From the NCBI GenBank assembly GCA_026874595.1, contig CM049322.1, forward strand, positions 29,325,340 through 29,389,339: DNA of 64,000 bases, in the 5' to 3' direction. The translations under genes were made by a program, and so were the position numbers. This stretch comes from Sipunculus nudus. Its lineage: Eukaryota > Annelida > Sipuncula > Golfingiida > Sipunculidae. This document shows positions 49,061-60,319 of the stretch, piece by piece. Each line of letters begins with the position of its first letter. Within the stretch, counting starts at the first letter, position 1. Below the pieces are notes generated by a model that was given only the letters and a program-made list of their open reading frames with translations, ran no database searches and was not told where the DNA came from.

Positions 49061-50999
49061 ATACATTCAGATGAACCTTTGACCAGGTTGTGTTTTGCAG
49101 TAGCTATGTCAGTTATGTGTATCATATTTCATGTCAGCTGTCCTTGGGCTGCAGGCAGCTGGTATCTGAGCCGGTGGTATTGCGTTGGTCATTATCACTA
49201 TGTCCATCGTAGCCATTTATGTCCGTAACACATCTTTATTTAAAAAAAACCCCAGAGAACACAGCCTCTATACATCTGATATCTGAAATAACTAATCGTG
49301 TTACATATCTGCTGTTGACATAAGTATGGATTATTTTGAATTTATTTCCACGAAAAGGGTTTTGTTTTAGATCGCGCAGGTTTGTTTTTCGGTATGTTTT
49401 ATGTAAGCAGGAATCAAGCCGGACTATTAAATCTATTTCCACGAAATACTAAAGAGAAATGGTATATATGTCAGGTAAGACCCAATTAAAGCTATTCACT
49501 TGCTGGGTTACTAGGGGTTTTTTTTCGTGATTTCTGGCTTGACAGGCGGAAGAAAATGTTACTGAAAATGGTTACATATGTGTTCGTAGATGGACAAGAC
49601 TCTGGTTCGTCTGACTTGCAGCTAGATGTCCTTAATAAATGTATTTGGATTACGACTGGCGCCCACTATTTTAAACAAGTGGGTACCAAATCCTAGGCTG
49701 TGATATCGGTGTTTGCTACAGAAGATATATCTTTAGCGTCAGATAATAGGTCCGTTTAAATATTGATATGGGTCAAGATAAAAGGGGCTGATTAAGTAGG
49801 ATTATTTTGCCTCGTCGAGGTTTTTGCTCTGATTAGTGGCTTATTCTAATAGTATTCATGGTACCAACTGTGCCTATCTGTTTCATAAAATGATTCGTGG
49901 TAGACCACTTCTAGTAAAAGAGCACATATATTAGTTCTGTTTGTAAAATTATTTGGCGCACAACCCGGTCTGAATGGTAAGATAGGTATGGTTTCCAAAA
50001 ACGTACACATTATACAGGAGATAAAATTTCCTTCAAACCTAAGTTATACTTCCAGCTTTGCAAAGTACAGTAGAATTGTTACAAATGTTACGATTCTTGC
50101 TGATAAAACGACTGTGAGTGAATTCGTTTCTCACTGTCTCAGGGATGGATTGTTATGAAATTAGATTTACTGAGCTTGAAGATCTGTTACGCATATTTTT
50201 TACATCTACATCGCGGTATGTCAGGCGCCGATAATAAGAAGATAATATGAAATATGAAAGACTGTTTCTACTTTTATTGTAATTTGTTCTGCATTATTCA
50301 GTTTTAGGACAATATCCAAAAGGAAAACAATCAATACTCCATTCATTCTGGCTTCTTTTCAAGAGACGAAATTGTTTCATTTGGACTTTAACTACACAAG
50401 TAGGCCCTAAAATCTAAAAAAGTGCCTTTCATATCGTAGCTTATTATACATTAGAGAGACGGAAATGAACAAAGTATAAAATGAAAAAGAACTGTTTTGT
50501 AATTACTGGTACCGGTAAAGCATGTACAGCTACATTTGTCAGCCCAATATCTTACATTGTATATGGACATATATGTCTGTATGTTACTTGTAGGTGATGT
50601 CTCTCTGCACCTAATAGAAAGTTACGCTCTATGTTTCACTCCAGATAAGTCTAAATTATAAAACCTTATGATCATTTAATGAATATTATTCGAGTTGTAC
50701 TTACGAGGACTCTGTTTCGTAGGACACACACTTTGAGGATTCGTAGCATTTAGTTTACAGTTTCTTCATATAGGTCAGATTTATTTTAAAATTATAACAG
50801 AAACTGCAACTTTCCCACAAGGGGAAATAAAAAAAATGAGGCCATTGCTAGTGACATACAATAAACAGTAAGAATAAAAATTACTACAGTATCAAATGAC
50901 CAAGTAGGGAGCTTAAAATGCAGAATATGTTATTAAAAAAGGTCATGCTGTTGTTTAACATTTAAACCATTCTTTTGTAGGTTGCACAATAGTACAAAT
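49061..50999. other. Upstream region of the IgSF gene
   Basis: AT-rich; no gene recognised. The promoter of the 51000 gene should be at its right end, but no clear core element was identified. Confidence 0.45.
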
Positions 51000-51063
51000 A
51001 TGGTAGCGATTACGGTGACCTGGATTGGATTGAGTCTCTTCACTTTAACATGTTTATCATATG
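51000..51063 (+). CDS. IgSF exon 1: signal peptide
   Basis: MVAITVTWIGLSLFTLTCLS then Y and a split codon, donor gtattt. A hydrophobic core with a short N-region marks a signal peptide; the phase (1) fits exon 2. Confidence 0.8.
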
Positions 51064-54000
51064 GTATTTATTTTGTATATTTTATATCGCTACAATTATT
51101 TCAAAGGTTGACGCAAATTAAGTTAAAGTCTCTACTTGGATGACTTAAAGCTGGTTCCTCAAAACCATGATTTATCTATAAGAACCAGTCATTTACTGAT
51201 CATATGCAAACACAGTGTTCATTTGAGCCAAATGGATACGTATGATGAAGAAATAAAACGTTTAATCAAATAATTTTTTCTATCATGCTTCTCAAGCTAA
51301 CGTAATGTTGTGTAATTTACTAGAAAATAAAGATAATGTTTACGCTAAACTAACAAACAAACAAAATCTTGATAATATAATTGCTAATAAGTTTGCCTGA
51401 CCACGGCTCGAAAATATTTTTTTTTCAACTATGGTATTATTATTTTATTTTATTGAGTAGGTGTCCCATTATGTTAAATCTTCAATGAAAACCATTCTCC
51501 TCTAAAACATACTAAGTTAATATATACTTTTTTATGTTTCACAGTATTGACAACTAATGGTCAGTCTGTTTTCGTGGTTGAAACGATCCTGGTTATGGAA
51601 GAGGACGGACGGGTTACATGCAGGATAGCGTTTGGTGATCTGTCTGTCAGACTTGTACGATGGGGAATTTCAAGAAATCTTGAACTATCAGAATTACTGT
51701 ACACCTATAGACCCAGTACTGACAAAGGACAACCAGCCCCAGAGTTGGAAGGCCGTTCAGACTATGAACATCTTGCCGATGGGAACAGTACTTTGGTCAT
51801 ATACAATGTCACTAAAAACGAGCAGGGAAACTATTCATGTAGTGTAGACTCTGATGACTTGAATGAACCTGTCACTGACGTTGGAGAAGTCCTCGTAGTT
51901 AGTGAGTATTCACAAAATTTTGGAAGTAGTATATGTTATTTAGTTTTAAAAAATGCCGAAAATTAAGGTAAGCTCTCTTTGTTCTAAACCTAGTCTGTAT
52001 TTATACGAAGTGTTAAACTGTATCTAGACTTGTGTAGTAAGAGGAAGCCTTAAGATTTGCCTGCACCTCATCTGGTTGATACAAATATAATGCATTATCA
52101 ACATATATAATGCAATAAAATCCTGTCACAGTTAAACGTCTGAAATATTGTTTTAAGAGCGTCTCGAGACACCACACATATCCGTGCATCCGAATCATGT
52201 TATCGAGGGTGATGACGCAGTGTTTGTATGCACACAGAAAGAAAATAAAAAAGTGGATGTACAATTCGAATTTGATAGTACAAGTGGAAGACATCTGGAT
52301 AATATTCACGTCAGCCCAGACAATAATGGGATACTGAGAATACATAATACAAGCAGGTTTGATGATGGGAATTACACTTGCCGGGTACGGAATATCGCCG
52401 GGCCTTCTCAATGGAGTCAACCTGTGATACTTCATGTGTATTGTGAGTCGGTTTTTTTTTCAGTTTCGAGTTTTTGTCATCTAGTGAAGTATTCGAACTC
52501 TAATGAATTATTCTAGTAAGTTGTGATGTCCTTTTGCATAAGCCTTTGTTTTTTATTGAATTTTATTGCATTCTCAGCTTCCAGTAGGACACTTTCTAGA
52601 TTTAAATATATAATTACATAAACGTATCATTCACAAGCTTTTTTCCCTATTTTGTTACAAAGATCCGCCTGATTTTATTACCATTACCACCAGTACAAAC
52701 GACACCTATTTGTATGCTAATGACGACGCCACTATAACGTGCTCGGTGCTCGGAGGACGACCCTTTGCTTCATCTGTTCAGTGGGAATGTGGTGAACTAG
52801 GAAGCGGAGACGGCACATCGACTACTGAGGGCAGAGTCAACAGTTTTACGGCTACAGTGAGCAAATCATGGAATAATCAAATCTGTTCATGCCTTGTGAA
52901 TCAGTCGGCACTTCAAGCACCTTATATTAAGCAGGTCCTTTTCAGTGTCTCCTGTGAGTAATATAAACGAATCTGCAAAACTTAATAAATATAGCAGTAG
53001 ATTCAATAATAATTCTTGGATTACAAATTTTGTTTATTGTTTTAATCCGGTGCTCAAGTCTTGGTATCTCTCTGAACTTCATCAAGACTGTACTGCCCTT
53101 TCCCATTCTTTTATTTTACACAGCGGGTAATTGGCAAAATATCTGGGAAATTGCATGGGAGAAAAATTGTAACAAGGGATATATATTCAAACGAATGCAA
53201 GCCTCCGCCATGTGGGCGGGCCTTAATGTGGGGTACTCGGCAACCCATGTGTTCATTCACGTATTGCCCCATAGTCCCAGGTTCATTTATCCATATGTCA
53301 AAAACAAGTGTTTGCATTCGGCCCTTATTCATTTGGGCAATCGGGCTTATGTGAATATTTCTTGGTGTCCTTCCTTGATCAGGATCCGGATCATGAGCCG
53401 GACCCAGACAAAATCATTTCGATTCTCCTTTGATCAATTCCCTGAAAATTTAATAAGGTTCTCTTCGTGATAGCATAATTCACACAAAAACACACACGCG
53501 AACGGAATGAATGCCTATCTACCTGGCGGAGGCAATAATTTATAAATATCCGGAAAACATTTATAGAGGGCCTGCCTCCTCCTATAACAAAACTGATACT
53601 CGTCAAGATCTGCCTCATAATTTGATTGATTTGTCTGAAAAGTAATTTTTACCCCATGTCCCATCTTCACCAATTTAAGGCAAAATTCACTGAAATATTT
53701 AGGAGAAATTGATGCCAAACGGAAATTGGAAGGAGCTAAGTCAGGCCGCCTTGTCTTCAGTATATCTCCAGGCCCGATAGCTTGTCACGTTAATGCAAAC
53801 ACATAAAATCCCATCCAGTAATTCCAGTTCTTTTAATGTTCCATTACTATGAGGTCATCCTGATCACGATTCTGCTGTCATAATGACAACGCCATTGCCT
53901 CACCCTCGATCCCTGAATTTCAACTGTTCCTTGGCTGTCCACAAAGGAAATTTTGGGAAAAGCGGGTTATAGGTCAAGATATTATATTCTCGTTATAATT

Positions 54001-57000
54001 TTGAAGATGTAAACAAACAGAACAGCGGATTTATAAAGGATAATACGGAAGAGATAAATATCTTTATTCCCATTTTAATGTTTACTGATCCGCCCCCAAA
54101 ATATTAGCATATAATGCTGGGCTTATGATTTATCATTACACAACCTCTTTTAATTCAATTTAGAAGGGGTTTACATATATTACTGGCCAGTCTAACTCAC
54201 AGACACAAAATCCACACATAAAACTTCGGAACCTCCCCTGGCAACGGTATCATAGTGACAATGTTATTAACAGGGCCACCAACTGACCCTTTTCTGGTGT
54301 ATGACCCACATCTTCCTTGGCTAGAAAACAACAAATTCACTGCTCAATGTAAGACGACTGACGTTGGTAATCCAGCTTGTACGTACTCCTGGTTCAAGGG
54401 TAACCAGTCTCTTCAGCTGCAGCAGTCAGACAGCAACATCACTCTACACGTAACAAAGGATGACAATAGCAAGCAGCTGAAATGTGTGTTACAGAATGTA
54501 CATACACAGGAAAGACCGGCAGGAGAACTGATTGCGAATTCGGACTTAAACGTACAGTGTGAGCATCTTTTATATGATACTGATATCATTCGTATTTTAC
54601 GTTAAATATTCAAGAAAAGTTTCAAATTAATTGAATCACTGTATAAGAAGATTAGAAAAAAGATAACCTTTCCCTACTTTTTTTAAAGAAACGATTTTAA
54701 AATAAACCATCCAGGTCACTTATTCAAAAGCGCCGACAATTTTTTTACGTACGGCATGTTTGTACGTATTAAATCATCGTATAAGTTAACAGTAAAACTA
54801 ACTGGTGACTGTAGTGTTAAAAGTACCATATCCGTCTTTGGAAAAGGAGGATAATACTGAAATTAAGAAATTATGTCAAAAGCGTAAATTAAGCCTAGTC
54901 AATAACTTTTTTCAGGAGTGTCAAGTGCATTTATAGCATATCACTTGACTTTACTATTTTGAATTAATAATAAGACCAAAACAAAAATCATAATAATTGC
55001 ATATCCAAAACGTATCCATTCTGTTTTAAAACATAAATATCTAGAATAACATAATTTGTTTTGCATTTTACTTTCATCATCTTCATTTTTGTTAATGAAT
55101 TCGAATAGGAAATAATAATAATATATATAGAATAATAAAATTTATTAAGAAAAAAATACCATTTCTCTACCTGTTATAAAGTATTTTAAGTAAACCATAA
55201 AGGTCACTTCTTCAAGATCGCCCTTGATATGTTATGTATGGCTTGTCTTTACAATTAAATTAATTTTGAGTATGGCAGTCATACAATTTACTTCCTGGAT
55301 CTGAAATCGCTGACTCGTATAGGTTCAGGGTGTCGGTTTGTACTTATCACCTGGGGGCTATGACGCAAGTTTTATAAGTATACCAAGACATGTGTACGTT
55401 TCAACAACATCACTTTTATTTCTGTGGCCTATATAAAACAATAGATCAAAAGGCTTCGTTGAAATAATAAAAATTAAAATCCCTAAGTAGATGCAAATTT
55501 TATCATGAGGCAAAATGTAATATTCACCACAAAGAATTCAAGCCAAAGTTCAGATCAACGTTCAATACGATGGTTTATACCTATTCTCGTCGTAAAAACA
55601 ACTCATAGCTTCCGCTTTTGGTGTTAGAAGATCAATGTTTCTCGTCTAAATCATTCAGTTTCACCTGTGGTCATCTTCACGAGATTTGGACAAATCATCC
55701 ATCTGAGAGAATCTGAGTATTTGACACTTGAGTGTGTCGCATATTCGAATCCCATGGCAATGAAGCAGCAGTTTGTACTGATCCACGAAAGATCTGGCAG
55801 GCCCACAAATGTCAGAGCTGGTGAGAATACATGGGAGCTAGGTCCAGTTGGTAAGGAAGACGCCGGGACATACACGTGTCACGTGAGGTAGATATCAGCC
55901 ATCCAGAGGAAAGAAACCTGACTGGGCAAGATCGACGTACTCTGGTCGTTTTTTGTTAGTATATATACACGTTTACGACGCATGTCCGGAATATCTTTTA
56001 TTTGTTAAATTCTAGCTTTATGCACAAAGAGCAAACTGGGTAATAAGCAATTTCTCTATCAGATCTACACATCACCACAACTGTAGTTGAAAAGGAAGTG
56101 ACTGAAAATGAACCTGTTGAATTAGCATGTACTGCTGAAGCTGTACCGGACGATGTAGTGTTCCTCTCTTGGATACATACTAACAGAGGTGAAACTAGAT
56201 ATCTGAATAGTACGTTACAAACTCCTACCCGAGCAGCTATTATTTTCCAAAATATAAAATACAAGGATGCTGGTGTGTACAGGTGTAGAGCGGGCAATAC
56301 AGTGTACCAGGAGGGTAATGAAAGGACGGCAGAGATACGTGTTATCGTCAGATGTGAGTATTCCTAGAATCATTTTCGTAATATAGCCATATATGTACGT
56401 GGACCAGTATTAGTCTGCCCAAATCATGTTGGCGCGTTGTATTCAATCTTAGTATATTTTAACATGACAAATTATTCTTTAGAATAAATCAACACAATAT
56501 AAAAATCAGGTCCGAACATAAACATTGGTTCATAACAAAAACTTAACTCGCCTGGCTAACCGACTTTCCTTTGTATTACAGATACACCTAAACAGCCAAA
56601 TCATCCTACGCAGGGTCTCCAGATATTTACTGGCCTTGGAGAAAATGTTTCCCTTAAGGTTACAGTTGACGCTTATCCTAAAGAGGTAAATTTTACCTGG
56701 AGCCATAGAAAAGATAGTTATATCACAATTATCAAGAATGACGAATGCCTACTTAATACAGATGACTGTCTGGAAAGCACATACAACATCACTGATGTCA
56801 CAATGTCCGACCTTGGTCATTATGAGGTTCACGCAAACAATTCAGTGCTAAATGGAAGCGATTTCCACTTCACACTAATCCAAAGAGGTATTTCAGATTA
56901 AATCAATCTAACGATACTCAAATATTCTAGTAAAATTTAGTCAATATAAAAGTTCGATTCTTTGTGTTGAAGCCCATATAATTTGGAAATATGCATTAAA

Positions 57001-58204
57001 TGGTACAAAATATGTAACTACTGTATGCGATATATACACTTTCAGTTTACACTGTCAGGAATAAATGTTTTACTTGTCTTTATTTTAAATATAAACATCG
57101 TTTTACTTAAAATGTTAGAGTCCACTCCTGCTGGTGCAAATGCCGGAATTATTGCTGGAAGTGTCCTTAGCATAATTTTCCTGGTAACCATGGCAGCGTT
57201 TATCATCGTGTATTTCTTACGTAGACGACCAGGCGCCAATGGTAACACAATTTTATATAATAATTTGAAAGAATATTTGTTATTTTTCATTCTTTAAAAA
57301 TATTGTAATATTTTTATTGGATTCATACTGAAGTCTCAGTCTTTTAATTTGGCCATTAAAAGGACATCGCACGTTATATTTACCATTACTTCGGTTAACA
57401 ATATAATACTATTATGATCTTGCAGTTTTCCTCTTCCATCTAGTTCTAATTCTTACGAAAATCATTCATTTCAGGTACCAAAAAGACAGAATTTGTGTAC
57501 GTAACGTTTATATATTTTCTTACTTGATTAAGGCGATGTAATAGTAGATAAAACTCTTTAACCTATTTTCCTTTCAATAAATATCTATCATAAATAAATC
57601 AAAAACTAAAACATTAACATAAAAATTCGAGATTTACCCATCCGAAATAAGTTAGGTTTCTTCACCTGGCTTCCATTGATACAAATACATTGATGAAATA
57701 AGGATTTGCCATGGTTTGTCTACGTGTTCTAGGTTTCAGCATTTTCGAGTTTAAATAACCAAACTATATCATTGGACTCCTCAATAAAATATCTCATTAT
57801 AAATGAATGCAAACTGATGCAAAATACATATTGTATGCATATTTAAAATGCATAACAACGTTGAAATATTTTTGTATTAAGGACGAGAAGAGCGGACCAG
57901 ATAGGTGAAGTTAGGTCAGAAACTGCTCATTCGGGACATCACGGTATGATCTCATTATTTTTACATTTCATCATTTTGTTTAAACATACGTCCCACGCAA
58001 TGATCATTTCACTAAAGCATATTCGCATTATAAAATAAGGTATTTATTGTGTATTAGGAGGTTAGAAAATAAGGCTATGGTAGTGAAAAAGCAGTTTATT
58101 TTAATATTTAATTTTTAATAGTTAGCCACAATTATGTCATTACGCAGCATAGTGATATAAACCCAGTGGGCATTGGAGCTGTCGATAAGCAACTATCCTT
58201 GTAG
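51000..58204 (+). CDS. Seven-Ig-domain type I membrane receptor (IgSF), 12 exons
   Basis: Predicted cell-surface adhesion or recognition protein. Exons: 51000-51063 signal peptide; Ig exons 51545-51901, 52158-52442, 52663-52953, 54274-54558, 55659-55954, 56063-56353 and 56582-56887; transmembrane exon 57119-57241; tail 57475-57505, 57882-57943 and 58122-58204. Every Ig exon except one is a multiple of three, and all are phase 1 at both ends, the typical arrangement for exon-per-domain Ig genes. The model totals about 824 residues once the missing base in exon 6 is allowed for. Domains 1-6 carry the two Ig cysteines; domain 7 does not. The one-base deficit in exon 6 would end translation at 55891 as a soluble five-domain fragment, unless it is an assembly error. 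The exact family is not identifiable by eye: nephrin-, hemicentin- or Siglec-like invertebrate IgSF proteins are all possible. The ligand is unknown. Confidence 0.85.
51545..51901 (+). CDS. IgSF exon 2: Ig domain 1 (V-like)
   Basis: 357 nt; acceptor tttcacag, donor gtgagt. Shows GRVTCRI, the W of VRWGIS and NEQGNYSCSVD. The longest Ig exon, with 119 codons, consistent with a V-type fold. Confidence 0.85.
52158..52442 (+). CDS. IgSF exon 3: Ig domain 2
   Basis: 285 nt; acceptor gttttaag, donor gtgagt. Contains GDDAVFVCTQ and FDDGNYTCRVRN; the usual Trp is replaced by Phe (VQFEFD). Confidence 0.85.
52663..52953 (+). CDS. IgSF exon 4: Ig domain 3
   Basis: 291 nt; acceptor tacaaag, donor gtgagt. 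Contains DDATITCSV, VQWECGE and CSCLVNQ. Confidence 0.85.
52954..54273 (+). other. IgSF intron 4
   Basis: 1.3 kb, the longest intron in the Ig part. Its short ORFs show no convincing domain. Confidence 0.6.
54274..54558 (+). CDS. IgSF exon 5: Ig domain 4
   Basis: 285 nt; acceptor ttaacag, donor gtgagc. Contains NKFTAQCKT, YSWFKGN and KQLKCVLQN; C2-like. Confidence 0.85.
54559..55658 (+). other. IgSF intron 5
   Basis: 1.1 kb, AT-rich; nothing recognised. Confidence 0.6.
55659..55954 (+). pseudogene. IgSF exon 6: Ig domain 5, one-base frameshift
   Basis: Acceptor catcattcag region, donor gttagt. Contains SEYLTLECVAY and KEDAGTYTCHV, then TAG at 55889-55891. In the next frame the domain end continues to TLVVF before the donor. 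Length is 296 nt where a multiple of three is expected, so one base is missing near 55882-55888. Confidence 0.75.
56063..56353 (+). CDS. IgSF exon 7: Ig domain 6
   Basis: 291 nt; acceptor tctatcag, donor gtgagt. Contains EPVELACTAEAV, LSWIHTN and KDAGVYRCRAGN. Confidence 0.85.
56582..56887 (+). CDS. IgSF exon 8: Ig domain 7 without cysteines
   Basis: 306 nt, phase 1 to 1; acceptor tgtattacag, donor gtattt. Contains GENVSLKVTVDAYPKEVNF, TWSHRK and SDLGHYEVHANN. The layout is that of an I-set domain, but Val stands at both disulphide positions. Several N-glycosylation sequons (NVS, NFT, NIT, NNS, NGS). Confidence 0.8.
57119..57241 (+). CDS. IgSF exon 9: transmembrane segment
   Basis: 123 nt, phase 1 to 1; acceptor aaatgttag, donor gtaaca. 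Small residues (AGANAGIIAGS) lead into LSIIFLVTMAAFIIVYF, followed by the stop-transfer RRRP. Confidence 0.85.
57475..58204 (+). CDS. IgSF cytoplasmic tail exons (57475-57505, 57882-57943, 58122-58204)
   Basis: The three exons give GTKKTEFVYVT, then RRADQIGEVRSETAHSGHH, then SHNYVITQHSDINPVGIGAV ending at TAG 58202-58204. Phases agree only if the first tail exon uses a weak donor (AC/gtttat at 57506). The stronger donor at 57501 (gtaacg) would put the next exon in a frame that stops after DEKSGPDR, giving a much shorter tail. Tyrosines (FVYV, NYVI) could be signalling sites, but neither fits the strict ITIM pattern. Confidence 0.5.
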
Positions 58205-58212
58205 AACCTTTT

Positions 58213-58218
<6 letters not shown>

Positions 58219-58251
<33 letters not shown>
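58219..58251. repeat. (TA)n microsatellite
   Basis: Just after the IgSF stop codon. The following 180 bases contain repeated catgttt / aaacatg motifs. Confidence 0.9.
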
Positions 58252-58253
<2 letters not shown>

Positions 58254-58605
58254 TGTAAAAATGACGTTTCACATGATGTTTCAAAATGATGGTACATGTT
58301 TCATTAGAAAACATGTATTCAAATTAAACATGTTTTGAAACATGTAATATTAAATATCTGACAGACTTTCTAGTTTGAAACATCCTTCTTTACGATACAT
58401 GTTTCATATGCATGTTTGAGTCATGTCTCATGTTTCACGAAGCAGCTGGTATGGAATAACTGGTAAACAATTATGATAAAGCAGGCGAAATATTCCGTTG
58501 TTTTATACGCCGGAAGCAGCTAACGGAACGCGCGGGAGCGTCCCATGTCAATCAGTTTAGGGACCTGAAAACGTGAAATTAAAGAAGACGTACGACGGTA
58601 CAAGT

Positions 58606-59160
58606 ATGTCCGAGCCACCAGAAACAGGAAATCCTCGGGAAGTAAACAAAAACTCCTCCCTGGAAGATGTTCAGGCATATGCAAGAGAGAAATATTCTCA
58701 TGAAGTTGTGGCCAAGCGCTTTGCGGGTAAGTTTCAATTAAATTGTTAAACGAGCTGACAAGATTTCAGCATAATTAAAGTGCTCAACCTCAATAAACAA
58801 ATAAATTTAAATAAATTTTTAAATTAATTTGGCGTCATTGTCCTAGTAAATAAAAAAGTTTTAATATAAATTAAATATAATTTATTTTTTTTAATTTATA
58901 ATTTAAATGTGAACCCCCCCCCCCTCGCCTTTGAGCTCAGCTGACTATAAGTCATCTGAGCTAAAGTACTGTCCAGGGTTAGTAGTTTAATCTGCAGCCA
59001 GTTTAATCCAGAGGTTTAATCCAGATCGGATAAAACGGATTTTAACTTTTATTCCGTTTTATCCGAAGTTTGGTCATGTACTGTCTGATGATGTAGAAAT
59101 TGTAATAAATAATAAATTTAAAATTAAAAGTAATAAGAAACTGATTGTATCTAGTTAACA

Positions 59161-59212
<52 letters not shown>

Positions 59213-59306
59213 TGAGTCTTACTCAATTCACCTGAGGATCAGGTCTCATCCCATGAAACAGTCTGTAGTGAATTTAAGGTGTTGTTTTTCTTCATTGTTT
59301 TATATG

Positions 59307-59349
<43 letters not shown>

Positions 59350-59706
59350 ATGAAGAAAAATAACATTACATTCACTACAGACCGGATGAGACCTGATCCT
59401 CAGGTGAAAGTTGTTATATAAATATTCATTATCATAAACCATTATTGAAGGTTATGAAATGATCTTACTTATTTTAAGTTTGAAACTTTGTATTATTTCT
59501 AAATCTCTTCTGCAGAAAGAGATTTGTGTGACTTACTTACCCAAAATGAAAACATAAAGTATGAATGCTTTGAGAAAATCTGCATGATTATCAATGAACG
59601 CCCTGTATTCCCGTTTGTATCACTTTGTGGTTTGGAAACCCCTTTAGAGCTTGCTCAGTCTCAGTGGGGTCTGAAAGAGGCCCAGTCACCTATCTGTCCT
59701 GTATAA
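58606..59706 (+). CDS. Unrecognised two-exon gene, 103 residues
   Basis: Exon 1 58606-58726 (ATG, donor gtaagt) reads MSEPPETGNPREVNKNSSLE then DVQAYAREKYSHEVVAKRFA. Exon 2 59516-59706 (acceptor tcttctgcag) reads RDLCDLLTQNENIKYECFEK then ICMIINERPVFPFVSLCG and ends at TAA. Phases agree (1/1). A GC-richer, CpG-containing block lies just upstream of the ATG (58490-58560), as in a promoter. The SLEDVQAY...VAKRFAERDL...LL spacing faintly recalls a SAM-like helical domain, but I cannot assign a family. Further exons could follow from a donor inside exon 2. The 789-bp intron holds the hairpin (58934), a TA tract and the foldback element. Confidence 0.55.
58934..58962. repeat. 29-nt hairpin shared with the hairpin-tipped repeat family
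   Basis: AGCTCAGCTGACT / AGTCATCTGAGCT with a 3-base loop; almost identical to 14125-14153 and 46971-46999. Without recognisable body sequence around it. Confidence 0.7.
59161..59211. repeat. (TA)n microsatellite
   Basis: 50-base TA tract immediately left of the foldback element. Confidence 0.95.
59227..59408. mobile_element. Foldback element with TA loop
   Basis: Left arm 59227-59301 (ttcacctgaggatcaggtct ... ttcttcattgtttt) and right arm 59344-59408 (aaaacaatgaagaa ... agacctgatcctcaggtgaa) are inverted copies over about 65-75 bp, with one gap of about 10 bases (atgaaaca region only in the left arm). The 42-base loop is almost pure TA. It sits in the intron of the 58606 gene. Confidence 0.8.
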
Positions 59707-59784
59707 GCTAAAGGTCATCCCATGGAGCTTATATAAGAAAATGCCAGAAGACGTGGATATCACCACACACAGGCTGCTTGTTTT

Positions 59785-59895
59785 GTTTATATTAACGTGT
59801 TTATAATATGTGGAGGGCCTGCAAAAATAATACAAATTCAGCATGGGCATATGACAGCAAGTCCAATAAACCAGAGCTTTGCAAATATTACAAAT
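59785..59895 (+). repeat. Dispersed repeat (copy at 30895-31020)
   Basis: See the 30895 copy; same block order. Confidence 0.5.
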
Positions 59896-60319
59896 GAAAA
59901 TGTAAGCCCAGGGTCTTTACCAGATTAGCATCACCATCAGGGTTTGAACCTATTTTAACCAACCAAGCAGGTAAACCCTAAGTAAAGGTATTTTACCCAG
60001 GCTTTACCCAGTGAATTATCTAGGTTTTTCACATTTATTTGCTTTAATCATACATGAGGATCACACCTTAGTTACCTCCTGGTTGGTAAGCAGTCATGAT
60101 CCATAGAAACCACCCCAGTCAAGAAGCAGCCTTTTTTCAGTCACACTGGAAGTCATGTTTGGCTATACAGAGCACCTCGCTAATCAATAGGCTCGCTCAG
60201 AGTCATGTACCTCTCAGAAATGCATATAGGCGGGGAACTGTCGGTTTTTCCCTGTTGCAGCATGAGTATCTAGCAAACTTGCGCGAGTGTCTATCAAAGT
60301 TTGAATCCTCATTGCAAAA

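Noticed and set aside
53515-53760. Minus-strand segment with PDLAPSNF, recalling the mariner-type transposase motif
   Set aside because: The motif is short, lies in a mixed-frame region and the rest does not match a transposase; chance is likely.
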